DNA from: Helicobacteraceae bacterium
GTDB lineage: Bacteria > Campylobacterota > Campylobacteria > Campylobacterales > Sulfurimonadaceae
Assembly (NCBI GenBank): GCA_030596305.1
Contig: JAUVKK010000049.1
Location: forward strand, 1-6,991
Direction: 5' to 3'
DNA length: 6,991 nt
The position numbers and the translations under genes are program-made. Within the stretch, counting starts at the first letter, position 1, and each line of letters starts with the position of its first letter. Positions 5,566-6,991 of this stretch are shown piece after piece. The notes under the pieces are model-generated. The model saw only the letters and a list, made by a program, of their open reading frames with translations. It did no database searches and was not told the DNA's origin.

Positions 5566-5994
5566 ATGAACAGAAGAGAAGCATTAAAAGTAGCCGGTAT
5601 TGCCGCAGTAACAGCAGCCGTGGGCGCGTCAGCAAAGATGGAAGAGAAGTATATGAACCGTCTTGAGATGAAACCAAAAGATCCGGCAAATAAGGACAAG
5701 GGCGAGCTTAAGCACTCTCCACTTATCACACTTGGTGCTAAAGATGCCAAGGGCTACACACTTGTAGAGATCAAGGTAGGACAAGGCGGTATCATCCACC
5801 CAAGTACACCTGACCACTGGATCGACTTTATTGAACTTTACGCTGATGGCAAGCTAGTCGGTAAAAGTACATTAGAGCCTGAGATCTCTCGCGGAGTAGC
5901 TTCGTTTGCACTTAAACTTGACAACGTAAAAGAGCTAAAAGCAAAGTCAGGCTGTAACCTACACGGCATCTGGACATCAACACTTAAAGTATAA
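5566..5994 (+). CDS. Tat-exported superoxide reductase, neelaredoxin/desulfoferrodoxin family (copy 2)
   Basis: This is a 142-residue paralogue of the protein at 903, with the same length and no gaps. The 13 differences are V6A, Q22S, Q28K, L43K, Q66L, T70K, H92Y, T111V, S115A, K120N, T123E, Q125K and R127K. All proposed Fe ligands (H50, H78, H84, C130, H133), Lys49 and the Tat motif N-R-R-E-A-L-K are retained, so both copies should be functional. Several changes add lysine, making copy 2 more basic. Many third-position differences separate the genes, yet 47 bp covering the H78/H84 codons are identical. It has its own promoter region and is followed by a hairpin, so it is probably monocistronic. 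The reaction inferred is periplasmic superoxide reduction; the electron donor is unknown. Confidence 0.85.
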   Translation: MNRREALKVAGIAAVTAAVGASAKMEEKYMNRLEMKPKDPANKDKGELKHSPLITLGAKDAKGYTLVEIKVGQGGIIHPSTPDHWIDFIELYADGKLVGKSTLEPEISRGVASFALKLDNVKELKAKSGCNLHGIWTSTLKV

Positions 5995-6003
5995 AACTTC
6001 TAA

Positions 6004-6028
6004 GCCTATAGCTAATACAGCTATAGGC
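6004..6028 (+). terminator. Hairpin after SOR copy 2, probable terminator
   Basis: GCCTATAGCT (6004-6013) and AGCTATAGGC (6019-6028) form a perfect 10-bp stem with a 5-nt loop, starting 9 bp after the stop codon. The T-run that follows is poor (CCCTTCAAATTGTTT). Termination or 3'-end protection of the mRNA is likely. Confidence 0.6.
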
Positions 6029-6049
6029 CCCTTCAAATTGTTTAGCATC

Positions 6050-6078
6050 AAGACATTCCTTTAAATACTAGTTATACT
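6050..6078 (+). promoter_or_regulatory. Putative sigma-70 promoter for the small acidic protein and DksA-like gene
   Basis: AAGACA (6050-6055) and TATACT (6073-6078) are separated by exactly 17 bp and lie 22 bp before ATG 6100. The -35 matches the consensus TTGACA at its last four bases and the -10 at five of six. It follows the SOR copy 2 hairpin, so it should start a new transcript. Confidence 0.5.
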
Positions 6079-6099
6079 ATTGGCAATAAAAGGAATATT

Positions 6100-6306
6100 A
6101 TGTCTACTACAGAACAAGAACCAACAGAAACTTTATCCCTCTCACAACGTTTAGAAACACTAAAAGAGACATTGGACAAGATCGTCATAGACTTGGACCC
6201 CAGCTATAATGAAAATAAAGATGCTGATACATACAGAGACCTCTATATAGCTGTTTTAGAGAGTACACTAGTAGAACTAAATGAGCTTGATGAGGACTTT
6301 GACTAA
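6100..6306 (+). CDS. Small acidic protein of unknown function
   Basis: The 68-residue protein has no family I recognise. It is strongly acidic (19 Asp/Glu against 5 Lys/Arg), has no Cys, Trp, signal peptide or membrane segment, and ends in an acidic tail (N-E-L-D-E-D-F-D). The middle (about 14-32 and 43-63) looks helical, with heptad-like Leu/Ile spacing, so a short coiled coil or helical hairpin is plausible. AAAGGA precedes ATG 6100 by 6 bp. Its stop lies 3 bp before the DksA-like gene, so the two are almost certainly on one transcript. A role as a partner or regulator of that protein is possible but only from position. The good RBS, promoter and tight spacing make it a real gene. Confidence 0.7.
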   Translation: MSTTEQEPTETLSLSQRLETLKETLDKIVIDLDPSYNENKDADTYRDLYIAVLESTLVELNELDEDFD

Positions 6307-6309
6307 ATC

Positions 6310-6654
6310 ATGACTCCACAGCAGCGCAAGCAGATCAAAGCCAAGATCATCGAAGACCTTGCAGCGCTTGAACATGAGATCACAGGTCTTAAAGAGAAGA
6401 CCAAGCCCATTACTCCCGATGTCTCTTTAGGACGTCTGACACGGCTTGAGATGATAGGTGAGCAGCAGGTCAACGAACACGCGCTGCATGAAGCAGAGAT
6501 CAGAGAGAACAAACTCAAGTACGCACTGCAAAAAGTCGATAACGAAGATTATGGTCTCTGTGCAGAGTGTGAAGAGGAAATTCCTTTCGGACGCCTTATG
6601 ATCCTGCCTGAGGCGACACACTGCATTGAGTGTGCATCCGAGTCAGGACAATAG
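6310..6654 (+). CDS. DksA/TraR-family C4 zinc-finger protein
   Basis: The 114-residue protein has the DksA/TraR zinc finger C84-x2-C87-x17-C105-x2-C108, with the family context Y81-G-L-C-A-E-C and I91-P-F-G-R-L...P-E-A-T-H-C. DksA-type proteins enter the RNA polymerase secondary channel and alter initiation, often with ppGpp. The N-terminal part (about 5-31 and 43-76) is charged and helical, consistent with the coiled coil. The tip region reads T35-P-D-V-S-L-G-R-L-T-R and lacks the D-x-x-D-x-A signature of E. coli DksA. Together with the shorter length (about 114 against 151), this points to the smaller TraR/DksA-like subgroup rather than true DksA. Only a distant GAGGA (6292-6296) precedes the ATG, so translation probably relies on coupling to the acidic protein gene 3 bp upstream. 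Confidence 0.85.
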   Translation: MTPQQRKQIKAKIIEDLAALEHEITGLKEKTKPITPDVSLGRLTRLEMIGEQQVNEHALHEAEIRENKLKYALQKVDNEDYGLCAECEEEIPFGRLMILPEATHCIECASESGQ

Positions 6655-6683
6655 AACAAAACCCCACAAATAACCATACTCTT

Positions 6684-6712
6684 TTGCTATTATCCACATT
6701 TTCAGCTATAAT
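6684..6712 (+). promoter_or_regulatory. Sigma-70 promoter of the cold-shock gene
   Basis: TTGCTA (6684-6689), a 17-bp spacer and a perfect TATAAT (6707-6712) form the best promoter in the window. Transcription would begin near 6719, giving a leader of about 145 nt before ATG 6864. Confidence 0.65.
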
Positions 6713-6715
6713 CCC

Positions 6716-6765
6716 ATCAATAAAAGATGATTTAGAGTTTCATCTTTGGCTTGCGTTTTATTGAT
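6716..6765 (+). promoter_or_regulatory. Long interrupted hairpin at the start of the csp leader
   Basis: The left arm ATCAATAAAAGATGA (6716-6730) pairs first with TCATCTTT (6740-6747) and then with TTTTATTGAT (6756-6765), leaving GGCTTGCG (6748-6755) bulged. The two right-hand pieces compete for shared A residues of the left arm, so two pairings are possible. Long structured leaders are known to act as temperature-responsive elements in E. coli cspA. A similar role here is inferred. Confidence 0.5.
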
Positions 6766-6863
6766 GACCTTCCGTTAACAGTATGATCCACTCAAAAGAA
6801 TACTCCACTTTATATTTTAGCACTCCAGTAATGGTGTGCACACAAACAAACAAAGGAATTGCA

Positions 6864-6991
6864 ATGGCAAATTTAGTAAACGGAACAGTAAAATGGTTCA
6901 ACGATGACAAAGGTTTCGGTTTTATCGAACAAGAAAACGGCGGTAAAGATGTATTTGTACACTTTCGTCAAGTTAACAACAGTGGTCACGG
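6864..6991 (+). CDS. Cold-shock protein (CspA family), 3' end outside window
   Basis: The first 42 codons of a CspA-type protein are present. CspA proteins are small OB-fold proteins that bind single-stranded RNA and DNA and melt mRNA structure in the cold or during growth changes. Visible are the conserved start N6-G-T-V-K-W-F-N, the RNP1 motif K16-G-F-G-F-I21 and the RNP2 motif V30-F-V-H-F34. These aromatics are the usual nucleic-acid contacts. R35 replaces the Ser often seen after the RNP2 motif. A typical member has about 65-70 residues, so roughly 25 are missing beyond the window. The RBS AAAGGA (6852-6857) lies 6 bp before the ATG. The strong promoter and long structured leader suggest post-transcriptional control. 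Confidence 0.93.
   Translation, partial: MANLVNGTVKWFNDDKGFGFIEQENGGKDVFVHFRQVNNSGH

Noticed and set aside
5448..5666. An open frame running into the start of SOR copy 2
   Set aside because: It crosses the promoter and the first 100 bp of SOR in the wrong frame, has no RBS and shows no protein features.
903..5994. A composite transposon or CRISPR-like repeat arrangement
   Set aside because: The repeats are functional genes in direct orientation; no transposase, terminal inverted repeats, target duplication or spaced short repeats were seen.

Overview
The window looks like a piece of a Campylobacterota (epsilonproteobacterial) chromosome, probably a Sulfurovum/Sulfurimonas-like marine or sulfur-associated lineage. 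The grounds are the overlapping napG-napH-napL cluster (napL is an epsilonproteobacterial nap gene), AT-rich intergenic DNA, promoters with good -10 boxes but mostly poor -35 boxes, and Tat-exported superoxide reductase-type proteins. The genus is an inference from gene content, not a database result. All genes recognised are on the + strand.

Layout. (1) 1-762: 3' part of htpG (Hsp90 chaperone), broken by one extra base in a run of seven A at 159-165. (2) 903-1331: a Tat-exported, single-domain superoxide reductase (neelaredoxin-like), called SOR copy 1. (3) 1564-4153: three genes joined by 4-bp ATGA overlaps: napG (periplasmic 4x[4Fe-4S] ferredoxin), napH (membrane quinol-oxidase partner with Fe-S sites) and napL (exported beta-propeller-like protein). 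No napA, napB, napD or napF is present. (4) 4209-5003: a four-helix membrane protein of the DUF4239/bestrophin-like family, followed at about 5012-5215 by a decayed C-terminal piece of an arylsulfatase. (5) 5566-5994: SOR copy 2, 129/142 residues identical to copy 1. (6) 6100-6654: a small acidic protein of unknown function 3 bp upstream of a DksA/TraR-type zinc-finger protein. (7) 6864-end: the start of a cold-shock protein gene, with a good promoter and a leader of about 145 nt that begins in a long interrupted hairpin.

How the genes fit together. NapG and NapH form an electron-transfer branch from menaquinol to a periplasmic acceptor, normally nitrate reductase NapAB. The superoxide reductases would detoxify superoxide on the outer side of the membrane, which suits an organism living where reduced compounds meet oxygen or nitrate. 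The htpG, DksA-like and csp genes are general stress functions and are not obviously linked to the nap genes.

The most notable structure is that two near-identical SOR genes, with partly similar upstream regions, lie as direct repeats about 4.66 kb apart. They enclose the orphan napGHL set, the DUF4239 gene and the sulfatase relic. This suggests duplication plus insertion or shuffling. I found no CRISPR array, tRNA, rRNA or transposase, and no clearly new defence or mobile system.
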